From NCBI GenBank assembly GCA_030832085.1, contig JAURJU010000050.1, positions 248,001 to 312,000 on the forward strand: a stretch of 64,000 bases of DNA, given 5' to 3'. Position numbers and translations under genes: made by a program. Positions 27,224 to 35,203 of this stretch are shown here, one piece after another. Below the pieces are notes generated by a model. The model saw only the letters and a list, made by a program, of their open reading frames with translations. It was not told the origin of the DNA and made no database searches. Positions within the stretch are counted from its first letter, which is position 1. Every line of letters starts with the position of its first letter. Source of the stretch: Chitinophagales bacterium (GTDB lineage Bacteria; Bacteroidota; Bacteroidia; Chitinophagales; Chitinophagaceae).

Positions 27224-27796
27224 ATGACATTCGACGAAATCCTCACCATCAGTTTCACCCTGTTTGCCGTGATAGACATCCTCGGATCAATTCCTTTGTT
27301 GATGTCCCTGAAGCAAAAAATGGGTGGGATTCATGAAATGAAGGCCAGTCTGATTTCGGGTGGACTGATGATTTTCTTCTTGTTCGTAGGAGAGAAGTTC
27401 CTGAGCGTTCTTGGCGTTGATGTAAAATCATTTGCAGTTGGAGGATCCATCGTGATTTTCATACTGGGTCTTGAAATGGTTTTGGGCATTGAGTTTTTCA
27501 AGGGTGATGCTAACCCCAAGTCGGGTACTGTTGTTCCAATTGCCTTTCCCTTGATTGCAGGATCCGGAACACTGACCACCATCATTTCACTCCGCTCCAG
27601 CTACAGTGAATTGCCCATCCTGATCGGAATTTTGTTGAATGTTGTTTTCGTATACCTTGTATTGCGCGCGCTCGACTTCATCTCCAAACTGCTGGGGCAG
27701 GCCGGGATGCTGGCCGTCCGCAAATTCTTTGGTGTAGTCTTGTTGGCCATTGCGGTAAAGATTTTCGCAAACAATGTTGGTGGGTTGATCAAGTGA
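27224..27796 (+). CDS. MarC-family integral membrane protein
   Basis: A 190-residue protein with five to six hydrophobic helices over its whole length. It carries the MarC/UPF0056 signatures: FAVIDILGSIPLLMSL at the start and IPIAFPLIAGSGTLTT-like FPLIAGSGTLTTII in the middle. The function of MarC proteins is not known; the old link with multiple antibiotic resistance has been withdrawn in E. coli. A TATTTTTG sequence at 27193-27200, an exact -7 consensus match, lies 24 bases before the ATG and could be its promoter, though no -33 TTG was found at the usual spacing. Confidence 0.9.
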   Translation: MTFDEILTISFTLFAVIDILGSIPLLMSLKQKMGGIHEMKASLISGGLMIFFLFVGEKFLSVLGVDVKSFAVGGSIVIFILGLEMVLGIEFFKGDANPKSGTVVPIAFPLIAGSGTLTTIISLRSSYSELPILIGILLNVVFVYLVLRALDFISKLLGQAGMLAVRKFFGVVLLAIAVKIFANNVGGLIK

Positions 27797-27847
27797 TTTA
27801 AAATAGTATTGAATTGAGCGGTTTCAACTAATATTGGTTAAAAAAAA

Positions 27848-28729
27848 ATGCAAATGAAGAATTTCTTGTTCATATCTGGATTGATTATTTTGGCATTGGG
27901 CTGGACAGGCTGGAAAGCAAAACAATCCAGCCGACCTTTTGTCAGCAAAGCCGAGATCATTTCATGCATGGAAACCGAAACAGTTGATGCCTATTTTAAG
28001 GAGGCATCAAAACCTTCATTTGCATCAATGCACATTGCGCCATTGCCCATTTCTCCACAGGACCTGCTGGGCAAAATGATCAAATTTGATGTGTCGGATG
28101 GCATGCAAGCCAATGCCTACTACTTGGCGCCCAAGAAAAAATCAAAAAAATGGTTGATTGTTATCCAGGAATGGTGGGGGTTGAACGACCAGATCAAACA
28201 AGAAGCCGATAAATATTTCAACGACCTCAAAGACATGAATGTCTTGGCCATTGACATGTATGATGGAAAAGTGGCATCAACACCAGACAGTGCGATGAAG
28301 TTAACAAGAGAAGCCAAGCCCGAAAGAATGACCAACATCATCCGCGGCGCCATTCAGCAAGCCGGAGCCGATGCTGCCATCTATAGCGTAGGCTGGTGCT
28401 TTGGCGGCATGTGGAGTTTACAAACCGCCATCATTGGAGGTGTAAAATCAAAAGGAACCATCATGTTCTATGGCAGACCTGAAACGGACATGGAAAAACT
28501 AAAAAACATTCAATGTGACATCATTGGATTCTTCGGAAACCAGGACAGGTCACCATCGCCTGAAATGGTCACTGCATTTGAAAAAAACATGGAAGCTGCC
28601 GGCAAAAAACTCAACACATACAAATATGATGCAGGACATGGTTTTGCCAATCCCAGCAATCCAAAGTTCAATGCAGAAGCTACAGCAGATTCATATGCAA
28701 AGGCGATTGCTTTTTTGAAAAATCATTGA
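27848..28729 (+). CDS. Dienelactone hydrolase-family alpha/beta-hydrolase, exported
   Basis: This 293-residue protein starts with a hydrophobic N-terminus that looks like a signal peptide or membrane anchor (NFLFISGLIILALGWTG). The hydrolase fold follows with the motif EWWGLNDQIKQEA. The catalytic nucleophile Cys is in GWCFGGMW (around 190), the Asp in the QDRSP region, and the His in DAGHGF near the end. The Cys-Asp-His triad is that of dienelactone hydrolases. The substrate is unknown, and members of the family act on many esters and lactones. Convergent with rmuC, with 6 bases between the stops. Confidence 0.88.
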   Translation: MQMKNFLFISGLIILALGWTGWKAKQSSRPFVSKAEIISCMETETVDAYFKEASKPSFASMHIAPLPISPQDLLGKMIKFDVSDGMQANAYYLAPKKKSKKWLIVIQEWWGLNDQIKQEADKYFNDLKDMNVLAIDMYDGKVASTPDSAMKLTREAKPERMTNIIRGAIQQAGADAAIYSVGWCFGGMWSLQTAIIGGVKSKGTIMFYGRPETDMEKLKNIQCDIIGFFGNQDRSPSPEMVTAFEKNMEAAGKKLNTYKYDAGHGFANPSNPKFNAEATADSYAKAIAFLKNH

Positions 28730-28735
28730 GCCCAT

Positions 28736-29944
28736 TCAAATGCTTTCCTGGTCGTCGAAATTGATTTCTAACGATCTAAGGGTATCCTTTGAATCCGGTA
28801 AACGCTCTACGTTCCTGAGTTCGCGCTGGATGGCCCTTGTGCGTGTACCAACCACCTCATCGAGCTGTCCCATGCCAACCTGAATGTTCTTCTGTGCTTT
28901 TTCCAACAACCCTCCGAAGGTTTCAAATTCTTTTTTTACGGAACCCAACACCTTCCACACTTCGCTGCTTCTTTTTTGAAGGGCCAGTGTTCTGAACCCC
29001 ATTTGCAGGCTGTTGAGAATGGCCACCAAGGTAGTAGGACCTGCAACTGTAATCTTGAATTCATCGCGGAGTTGATCTACCAGTGCGCTTCTTCGAATCA
29101 CTTCTGCATAGATGCCTTCGAAGGGCAAAAACAGGATGGCAAAGTCGGTGGTATTGGGCGGATCAATGTATTTGTCGCGAATGTCTCTTGCCATTTTCTT
29201 GATGGCAGCTTCCATATTTTTTGTTGCGGCTTCAACCACATCGGTGGTGCCGAGGTCATACGCAGTCAACAATTGTTCATAAACTTCCTTGGGGAATTTT
29301 GCATCGATAGGCAGGTAGACAATGCTGCGCTCATCCTCACTTCTGCCAGGAAGCTTTATGGCAAACTCAACCGGATCTGCACTGCCTTTTTTTGTTTTGA
29401 CATTGGCATCGAACTGCGTTGGTGCAAGGATCTGTTCTAGCAACATGGCCAACTGCACTTCTCCCACGTTGCCCCTGAGCTTTACATTGCTCAGCACTTT
29501 TTTCAGGCCACCAACATCGGTGGCGAGGGTCTGCATTTCGCCCAATCCTTTTTGCACACTTTCCAATTGCTTGCCAACCATTTCAAAGGATTGCCCCAGC
29601 CGCTCATTGAGCGTCTTTTGGAGTTTCTCGTCTACTGTTTCTCGCATCTGGTCCAGGCGTTTTTCTGTACTGTTGATCAGCAGCTGTACTTTTTCCGTTT
29701 GGTCCCTGCTGTGTTGGTCCAGCGCTGCCCTCAGCTCAAAACGGTTTTCCCTCGCCAGCTTGTTGCTGTCTTCCCTGTTCATCCTGAAATCTTCCCGAAG
29801 GGAATTCTCGATGCGTTGGAGGGCCTTTTCAAGGTCCTCCACTTTTCGTTGGGTAATGTCTGCACCCTGGTCTGTTTTGCGAAAAATAATGAACAGCAAG
29901 AGCAAGCAGGAAACGGCCATCAATATGGTTTGAATCATGATCAT
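28736..29944 (-). CDS. rmuC: DNA recombination protein RmuC
   Basis: RmuC is a predicted nuclease-like protein that limits inversions at short inverted repeats; its exact biochemical activity is unproven. The 402-residue protein has an N-terminal transmembrane helix (IMIQTILMAVSCLLLLFIIF), then a long coiled coil (about residues 30-175). The conserved RmuC core starts at about 185 with LRGNVGEVQLAMLLEQIL and includes VYLPIDAKFPKEVYEQLL and FAILFLPFEGIYAEV. The length and order fit the family. It lies alone in opposite orientation to the following catabolic cluster. Confidence 0.93.
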   Translation of the reverse strand: MIMIQTILMAVSCLLLLFIIFRKTDQGADITQRKVEDLEKALQRIENSLREDFRMNREDSNKLARENRFELRAALDQHSRDQTEKVQLLINSTEKRLDQMRETVDEKLQKTLNERLGQSFEMVGKQLESVQKGLGEMQTLATDVGGLKKVLSNVKLRGNVGEVQLAMLLEQILAPTQFDANVKTKKGSADPVEFAIKLPGRSEDERSIVYLPIDAKFPKEVYEQLLTAYDLGTTDVVEAATKNMEAAIKKMARDIRDKYIDPPNTTDFAILFLPFEGIYAEVIRRSALVDQLRDEFKITVAGPTTLVAILNSLQMGFRTLALQKRSSEVWKVLGSVKKEFETFGGLLEKAQKNIQVGMGQLDEVVGTRTRAIQRELRNVERLPDSKDTLRSLEINFDDQESI

Positions 29945-30112
29945 GTTGAACGATTGAACAACAAATATAACCGGCCTGACCCGATTCTATTGGAGGAATA
30001 AAATATGTTATCAGGATTCTTCAAACGCGGACAGAGAGGCTGACACATTGCAGTTGTATGGCAGAAACGGTTAAGGATTAATTCCGTAAATTCATTCATT
30101 ACAAATTTGCAC

Positions 30113-30427
30113 ATGAAAAGATTGGCCTTCAAGATGAAGCTTTTTCCTGGGAAAACAGCGGAATATAAAAAACGGCATGATGAAATCTGGCCAGCATTGA
30201 CGGACCTCTTGCAAGAAACAGGCATATCCGACTATTCCATTTTTCTGGATGAGGAAACCCTTGACTTGTTTGGAGTGTTGAGGGTGGAAGATGAAACGGC
30301 AATGGACCAGTTGCCTGATCATCCTGTAATGAAAAAATGGTGGGCCTACATGCGCGACATGATGGAATGCAATGATGACAATTCACCCATCAGCATCCCC
30401 CTAAAAAATGTATTTTACATGCCTTGA
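30113..30427 (+). CDS. rhaM: L-rhamnose mutarotase (cytosolic type)
   Basis: RhaM interconverts the alpha and beta anomers of L-rhamnose (and related 6-deoxysugars). ATG 30113 gives 104 residues, the same size as the E. coli enzyme, with no signal peptide. The catalytic His sits at residue 22 in KRHDEIWPAL, with the conserved Trp pair WW at residues 76-77 (KKWWAYMRDMM) and the C-terminal DDNSPIS...VFYMP ending. It heads a run with an SDR dehydrogenase, an SMP-30 lactonase and a heparinase-like lyase, so it should feed 6-deoxyhexose released from a glycan into that pathway. Confidence 0.93.
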   Translation: MKRLAFKMKLFPGKTAEYKKRHDEIWPALTDLLQETGISDYSIFLDEETLDLFGVLRVEDETAMDQLPDHPVMKKWWAYMRDMMECNDDNSPISIPLKNVFYMP

Positions 30428-30428
30428 T

Positions 30429-31199
30429 ATGGAAACAAAACCTTCGTTTTTCAACAAAACAGCGATTGTTACCGGCGCAGGACAGGGCATTGGCCTGAAG
30501 ATCTGTGAAATGCTTGCAGCAGCAGGCGCCAGGGTCATCCTCAATGACCTTGATGCAAGCCTATGCAATGCAGCAGCAGAGAAAATACACACTGAACATG
30601 GAAATTGTATCTCCATGCCAGGAGACTCCAGCGACCCGGCATTCATCCAATCAATGGTTGAAAGCTGCACCACACAATGGGGAGGTGTAGACATTGCCAT
30701 TGCCAACGCTGGTATTACCCTTTTTGGAGATTTTACCGACTACCCTGTTGTAGATTTTGACAGGGTGATGGAAGTGAACCTGAGGGGCACCTTCTACCTG
30801 GCGCAAGCGGCTTCGAACCAAATGAAAAAGCAAAACCAAGGTGGATCCTTGTTGTTCACTTCATCCGTAACCGGACACCAGGCGCACAAAAATCTTGCTG
30901 CTTATGGAATGAGCAAGGCCGCCATTGAAATGCTGGCCAAAAACCTGGTCTCCGAACTTTCATCCTACCGCATCAACGTCAATACCATCGCCCCCGGCGC
31001 AACCCTCACAGAAAGAACATTGCTTGACCCTGCCTACATCGAAACATGGTCGAGGATTACGCCCATGGGAAGGCCAGCAACAGTGGAAGACATTGGTCAT
31101 GCAGCATTGTTCCTGATTTCAGACCATGCGCGCCATATCACCGGACAATCCTTGATCATTGATGGCGGATGGACTGCTGTCAGCCCAACCCCTTACTGA
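30429..31199 (+). CDS. Short-chain dehydrogenase/reductase, probable sugar dehydrogenase
   Basis: A 256-residue classical SDR: cofactor motif TGAGQGIGLKI (about residues 16-26), the NAG at about 88, and the catalytic Ser-Tyr-Lys in SSVTGHQAHKNLAAYGMSK (core AAYGMSK near 155). ATG 30429 lies 1 base after the rhaM stop. Position beside L-rhamnose mutarotase and an SMP-30 lactonase suggests it oxidises L-rhamnose or L-fucose at C1 to the lactone (as in the non-phosphorylating pathway). An alternative is a 2-keto-3-deoxy acid dehydrogenase or a DEH reductase in uronate catabolism. Motifs do not separate these options. Confidence 0.85.
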   Translation: METKPSFFNKTAIVTGAGQGIGLKICEMLAAAGARVILNDLDASLCNAAAEKIHTEHGNCISMPGDSSDPAFIQSMVESCTTQWGGVDIAIANAGITLFGDFTDYPVVDFDRVMEVNLRGTFYLAQAASNQMKKQNQGGSLLFTSSVTGHQAHKNLAAYGMSKAAIEMLAKNLVSELSSYRINVNTIAPGATLTERTLLDPAYIETWSRITPMGRPATVEDIGHAALFLISDHARHITGQSLIIDGGWTAVSPTPY

Positions 31200-31204
31200 A
31201 TACC

Positions 31205-32089
31205 ATGAACATCACTCCTCTCTGCAACCACAGATCCATACTCGGTGAAGGCCCTGTCTGGGATGCAGCCAACAACGCCATTCTTTGGGTGGATATCATG
31301 GGCTGTGCCATCCATGTTTTGGACAGGCAAAGCAATGCTTTTCACAGCATTGAAACACCCAGCATGATTGGGTCATTTGCCCTTTGCATCGACGGAAACA
31401 TTGTTGCGGCAATAAAGGAAGGATTTGTATTCATCAACAGAAGTACCGGTAAGATTGATGCAATAGGCAATCCAGAAGAAGCACTTTCAAACAATCGCTT
31501 CAACGATGGCAAAACCGATCCTGCCGGGCGTTTTTGGGCCGGGAGCATGTCATTGACTGGAGAAACCGAAACTGGAAACCTTTACATGCTGGATGGCAAA
31601 TTGAACATCAACAAAAAGATTGAAAAGGTTTCGATTTCCAATGGACTCTGCTGGAGTGAAGACCTGCAATATTTTTATTATATCGATACACCAACCATGG
31701 AAGTGGTCCGGTACAATTATAACAATGGTAATGGTGAAATCAGCAACAAGACCACGGTCATCAGCATTCCCGGAAAAGAAGGATATCCAGACGGCATGAC
31801 AATGGACAGCGAAGGGATGCTCTGGATAGCACACTGGGAAGGATGGCAGGTTGCACGCTGGAACCCCTTCACCGGTAAAAAAATTGATTCGATTCACTTG
31901 CCTGTGTCGCTGGTCACTTCCATTTGTTTTGGTGGTGAGAACATGGATGAAATGTACATCACTTCAGCCAGGGTAGGATTGACAGATGAACAATTGACAG
32001 AACAACCCCTTGCAGGAAGCAGCTTTATCGTTCAACACAGCGGGTATAAAGGATTTGGGTTTGCACCCTTCAACACAATGCATCAATAA
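31205..32089 (+). CDS. SMP-30/gluconolactonase-family lactonase
   Basis: This 294-residue six-bladed beta-propeller belongs to the SMP-30/regucalcin/gluconolactonase family. Visible metal ligands are the Glu in ILGEGPVWD, the Asn in RFNDGKTDPAGRFWAG, the Asn in ISNGLCWSEDL and the Asp in YPDGMTMDSEGMLWIAHWEG (core PDGM). It hydrolyses sugar lactones; here it would open the lactone made by the upstream dehydrogenase, for example L-rhamnono- or L-fucono-lactone. ATG 31205 lies 5 bases after the SDR stop. The lactone identity is inferred from neighbours only. Confidence 0.9.
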   Translation: MNITPLCNHRSILGEGPVWDAANNAILWVDIMGCAIHVLDRQSNAFHSIETPSMIGSFALCIDGNIVAAIKEGFVFINRSTGKIDAIGNPEEALSNNRFNDGKTDPAGRFWAGSMSLTGETETGNLYMLDGKLNINKKIEKVSISNGLCWSEDLQYFYYIDTPTMEVVRYNYNNGNGEISNKTTVISIPGKEGYPDGMTMDSEGMLWIAHWEGWQVARWNPFTGKKIDSIHLPVSLVTSICFGGENMDEMYITSARVGLTDEQLTEQPLAGSSFIVQHSGYKGFGFAPFNTMHQ

Positions 32090-32098
32090 ATTAACAGC

Positions 32099-34024
32099 AT
32101 GAAACCAACAGTCATCATCAGTTTTCTTTTCTTTTTTGCATCATCTGGCAATGCACAGGTCACGCTACGCAACATCCTTGCGACCACCTATTCGCCAGAA
32201 AAAGTAGTGGCATCCATCATCCCCAAAGACAAATGGAAACCTTATCCACTCACACCACAAGAATGGAAGGACGCAGTTCCGGACAGCATGCTGAAAGGCA
32301 TTGTGGACGGTGCTTCCAGCGTCATGTCCTATACATTTGAACCCATCAGCGGATCGGTTTCCATGGACTTCAAGCGCACAGGGGACCGGCTCAGGCATTC
32401 AGGCATTTCTTTCAAAAAAAGGGAAGTGTTGATGTACATGGTATTGGCAGAAAGCATTGAAGACAAGGGCCGTTTCATGGAAGCCATCTTCAACGGCATC
32501 TGGTCCATCTGCGAAGAAAGTTTTTGGGGGGTGCCTGCACATATCGGAGGAACCGGACTTCCAGATGTGGAGCGTCCTTCAGTGGACCTGTTTGCAGCAG
32601 AAACAGCAGCGGTAATGGCCATGGCAGATTATTTTGTCGGTGAGAAACTGGACAAGATCAATCCATTGATCAGGAAGCGCATCTACCATGAAACAGACAG
32701 AAGACTGTTTACGCCGATGATGAAGTATGGCAACAACTACAAGTGGATGAGCAGAACAGAACCCGTGAACAACTGGAATCCCTGGATCATGTCGAACTGG
32801 ATCCTCAGCAGTCTGATGCTCGAACGCAACGAAGTCAGAAGGGTTACCATGACGAATGCAGCCATGAAAGGACTGGACGCCTACCTGAACAGTTTGGGCG
32901 AAGATGGCGGCTGCGATGAGGGACCCAGCTACTGGTTTGCTGCCGGCGCCAGCGTTTACGATTGCCTTGAGCTGTTGCACAATGCATCAGGTGGGGCCAT
33001 CAATATTTATGGCCATCCACTGATCAAAAAAATGGCGACCTATATCACGAAAATGCATATTGCAGGAAACTATTTTGTGAATTTTGCGGACGCTGATCCG
33101 ACCCTCATACCCAGTGGCATGCTGCTCTACCGTTTTGGAAAAGACATCAATGATACCACGATGATGGAGTTTGGAAAATGGGCACAGCAAAACTACCCTT
33201 CCAAGCCAGGAGGTTCTACGGGTATGAGAATGCGCCACCTGGGCTCCCTGCTCAACCTTAAAAATATTGATGCAAGCCCTAGTACCTTCAAGGATCCTAC
33301 AAGTACATGGATCAGCGACATACAAATTCTGACAGCCAGGACAGAAAAAGGATTGTTCCTGGCGACCCATGGCGGGCACAATGCTGAAAGCCATAACCAC
33401 AACGATGTGGGGGATTTCATCATTTATGTGAAGGGTGAACCCATGATCATCGATGCAGGCCGTGGCAATTATACGGCCAGAACATTTTCTCCCCAACGTT
33501 ATGAGCTATGGTTTACCCAATCCCAGTACCACAATCTTCCCATCATCAATGGGGCTGGACAACAGGCTGGACGGGAATTTGAAGCAAAGTCCGTCAAAAG
33601 CATTGTTAACGAAAAAGAGTCATCGCTTAGCATGGATATTGCATCTGCTTACCCGGACAGTGCAGGCATTGAACGCTGGAACAGGACCGTGAAGCTCAAT
33701 AGAGTAAAAGAAACAGTGGAAATCAATGATGACTACCAGTTCAATGCCAGCCCCGTTTCATTGCAACAGATTTTTATGACTGTCTGTGCTGTTGATGTTG
33801 CTGTTTCGGGAAAGGTTTTGTTCAGTGATGCCAAGGGAAACAAACTCATTCTGGATTATGACCCGAAAAAATGGTCAGTACAAACAGAAATACCTTCTTT
33901 TGAAGGAATGGAATATGAAAGTTTCGACAGGAAGTGGGATGGAAAAAAGATTACAAGGGTGATTCTGACAAGAATTAATACAAAGTCAAAGGGTGATCAC
34001 CGATTTTCATTTGAAGTGAACTAA
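32099..34024 (+). CDS. Heparinase II/III-like polysaccharide lyase, secreted
   Basis: A 641-residue protein with a signal peptide ending in NAQ (about residue 20). An alpha/alpha toroid of about 330 residues follows (core WNPWIMSNWILSSLML and DEGPSYWFAAGAS), then the beta-sandwich domain with the HNHNDVGDFIIYVKGEPMI region and a nearby DAGRGNYT. The family cleaves uronate-containing glycans by beta-elimination, leaving a 4,5-unsaturated uronate. It lies 10 bp downstream of the lactonase. The specific lyase family (for example PL15, PL17, PL21) cannot be told by eye. A KdgF-like cupin about 12 kb away could handle its unsaturated product. Confidence 0.88.
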   Translation: MKPTVIISFLFFFASSGNAQVTLRNILATTYSPEKVVASIIPKDKWKPYPLTPQEWKDAVPDSMLKGIVDGASSVMSYTFEPISGSVSMDFKRTGDRLRHSGISFKKREVLMYMVLAESIEDKGRFMEAIFNGIWSICEESFWGVPAHIGGTGLPDVERPSVDLFAAETAAVMAMADYFVGEKLDKINPLIRKRIYHETDRRLFTPMMKYGNNYKWMSRTEPVNNWNPWIMSNWILSSLMLERNEVRRVTMTNAAMKGLDAYLNSLGEDGGCDEGPSYWFAAGASVYDCLELLHNASGGAINIYGHPLIKKMATYITKMHIAGNYFVNFADADPTLIPSGMLLYRFGKDINDTTMMEFGKWAQQNYPSKPGGSTGMRMRHLGSLLNLKNIDASPSTFKDPTSTWISDIQILTARTEKGLFLATHGGHNAESHNHNDVGDFIIYVKGEPMIIDAGRGNYTARTFSPQRYELWFTQSQYHNLPIINGAGQQAGREFEAKSVKSIVNEKESSLSMDIASAYPDSAGIERWNRTVKLNRVKETVEINDDYQFNASPVSLQQIFMTVCAVDVAVSGKVLFSDAKGNKLILDYDPKKWSVQTEIPSFEGMEYESFDRKWDGKKITRVILTRINTKSKGDHRFSFEVN

Positions 34025-34036
34025 CTTTGCCGGCCC

Positions 34037-34108
34037 GGCCTCGTAGTACAATGGATAGTATAAGAGTCTCCGAAGCTCCAGATCCCGGTTCGATTCCAGG
34101 CGAGGCCA
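34037..34108 (+). tRNA. tRNA-Arg (anticodon CCG)
   Basis: A cloverleaf can be drawn. The acceptor stem GGCCTCG (34037-34043) pairs with CGAGGCC (34101-34107), with A as discriminator. The D stem GTAC/GTAT is at 34046-34061. The anticodon loop CTCCGAA (34068-34074) has CCG at 34070-34072, which reads CGG (Arg). The T-loop TTCGATT is at 34089-34095. CCA is not encoded. The anticodon stem begins with an A-C mismatch and the T stem has one C-A mismatch in its middle, so it is slightly degenerate but otherwise complete. It lies between the lyase and the GH16 gene. Confidence 0.87.
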
Positions 34109-34118
34109 CACTCCTACC

Positions 34119-34150
34119 AAAAAGACAATTCTCAAAAGGATTGTCTTTTT
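34119..34150. terminator. Intrinsic terminator, both directions, between tRNA-Arg and GH16
   Basis: AAAAAGACAAT (34119-34129) and ATTGTCTTTTT (34140-34150) form a perfect 11-bp stem with a 10-base loop. The A-run and T-run make it a possible terminator for the tRNA on the plus strand and for the GH16 gene on the minus strand (stop at 34157). Confidence 0.8.
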
Positions 34151-34156
34151 AAGTTT

Positions 34157-35023
34157 CTACCTGTTTTCTGGATTTCTCTGGTACACCCTTACATAGTCAA
34201 TCTCGAAACGGTTCGGAAATGTTGTTTGTGATGGATTACCGCCATTCATGCCACCCATGGCAAGGTTGAGCAGCATATAATGTGGTTGCCGGAAGGGGTT
34301 AAACCCAGACCCGTCGCGGTTGAACAAGGAGTCCACATCAACCCTGTTCAACAGCTGATCATCCACAAAAAGGGAAATTTCACTTTCGGTCCAATCCATG
34401 CGCCATACATGAAATTTACTGGCCCATGCCGCACCTCCAAGAGAATCGGTTGGATACTTTTTTCCATACCACTTTGCACTGTATCCATTGCTGTTCAGAC
34501 AGGCGATATTGGCCAGCAGTGATCCACGGTAATACTCCATGATATCAATTTCCCCATTGGCAGGCCATCGTTTTGTGTCGCCAAGCGTCCACCAGGCCGG
34601 CCACATGCCCTTGCTGATATCAATGCGTCCTCGCATTTCAAAACGACCATACTGCCATGAAAACTTTTTCCTGGTATTCAAACTGGAAGAGGTGTACAAG
34701 ATGTTCTTTCGGCTTTTTTTCCAATCGGCACTCCCCTCTTCATAAAGCGGATTGGGCTTGTTTTCCCTTCTTGCTTCAATCACCAAGATTCCATTTTCAC
34801 AAATGGCGTTATCCCTCTGGTACCATTGCAACTCATTGTTTCGCACAAAGCCTTTTTCATAAGACCATTTGCTGGTATCGGGTACCCCATCCATGTTGAA
34901 TTCATCAGCCCAAACCAAGGTATATTCACTGGTCTTTGATTTAACAATAATAGTATCCGTTTGTGCAAACGAAGAAGAAAATGAAAAGTAGAAAAGAAGG
35001 GTGAAAAAATCTTTTCTCATCAT
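34157..35023 (-). CDS. Glycoside hydrolase family 16 enzyme, secreted
   Basis: A 288-residue protein with a signal peptide ending at about residue 20 (SSSFAQ). It has the GH16 concanavalin-like fold and the catalytic motif GEIDIMEYY, with Glu158 as nucleophile, Asp160 and Glu163 as acid/base. WPAWWTLGDTKRWP and the C-terminal FEIDYVRVYQRN are typical. GH16 enzymes cut beta-1,3/1,4-glucans, laminarin, agarose, porphyran or galactans. This motif, EIDIME, is the laminarinase/lichenase type, but substrate cannot be fixed. It is divergent from susC with 180 bp between the starts, suggesting a shared control region. Confidence 0.92.
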   Translation of the reverse strand: MMRKDFFTLLFYFSFSSSFAQTDTIIVKSKTSEYTLVWADEFNMDGVPDTSKWSYEKGFVRNNELQWYQRDNAICENGILVIEARRENKPNPLYEEGSADWKKSRKNILYTSSSLNTRKKFSWQYGRFEMRGRIDISKGMWPAWWTLGDTKRWPANGEIDIMEYYRGSLLANIACLNSNGYSAKWYGKKYPTDSLGGAAWASKFHVWRMDWTESEISLFVDDQLLNRVDVDSLFNRDGSGFNPFRQPHYMLLNLAMGGMNGGNPSQTTFPNRFEIDYVRVYQRNPENR

Positions 35024-35113
35024 AGTTATATTAGGTGACCCAAATTTATCTAAAAATAATCCGGTTCTGCACTTTTCAATATTACACCTTCAGTAATGCT
35101 TCTCCTGTCAAAA

Positions 35114-35165
35114 TTCTACACAAATTGGCCTTCCCGAAACAATTTCATGTGCCAATTTTATAGAA
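35114..35165. promoter_or_regulatory. Inverted repeat in the GH16/susC divergent intergenic region
   Basis: Two nested perfect segments pair: AAATTGGC (35122-35129) with GCCAATTT (35151-35158), and outer TTCTA (35114-35118) with TAGAA (35161-35165). The loop is 21 bases. It lies between the GH16 and susC starts, 39 bases before the susC ATG at 35204. Possible operator of a PUL regulator; the same half-site TTCTACA recurs at 45304-45310. Confidence 0.4.
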
Positions 35166-35203
35166 GTTAATCATTATCTTGGGCCTCAAATCAACAATTG
35201 CAC

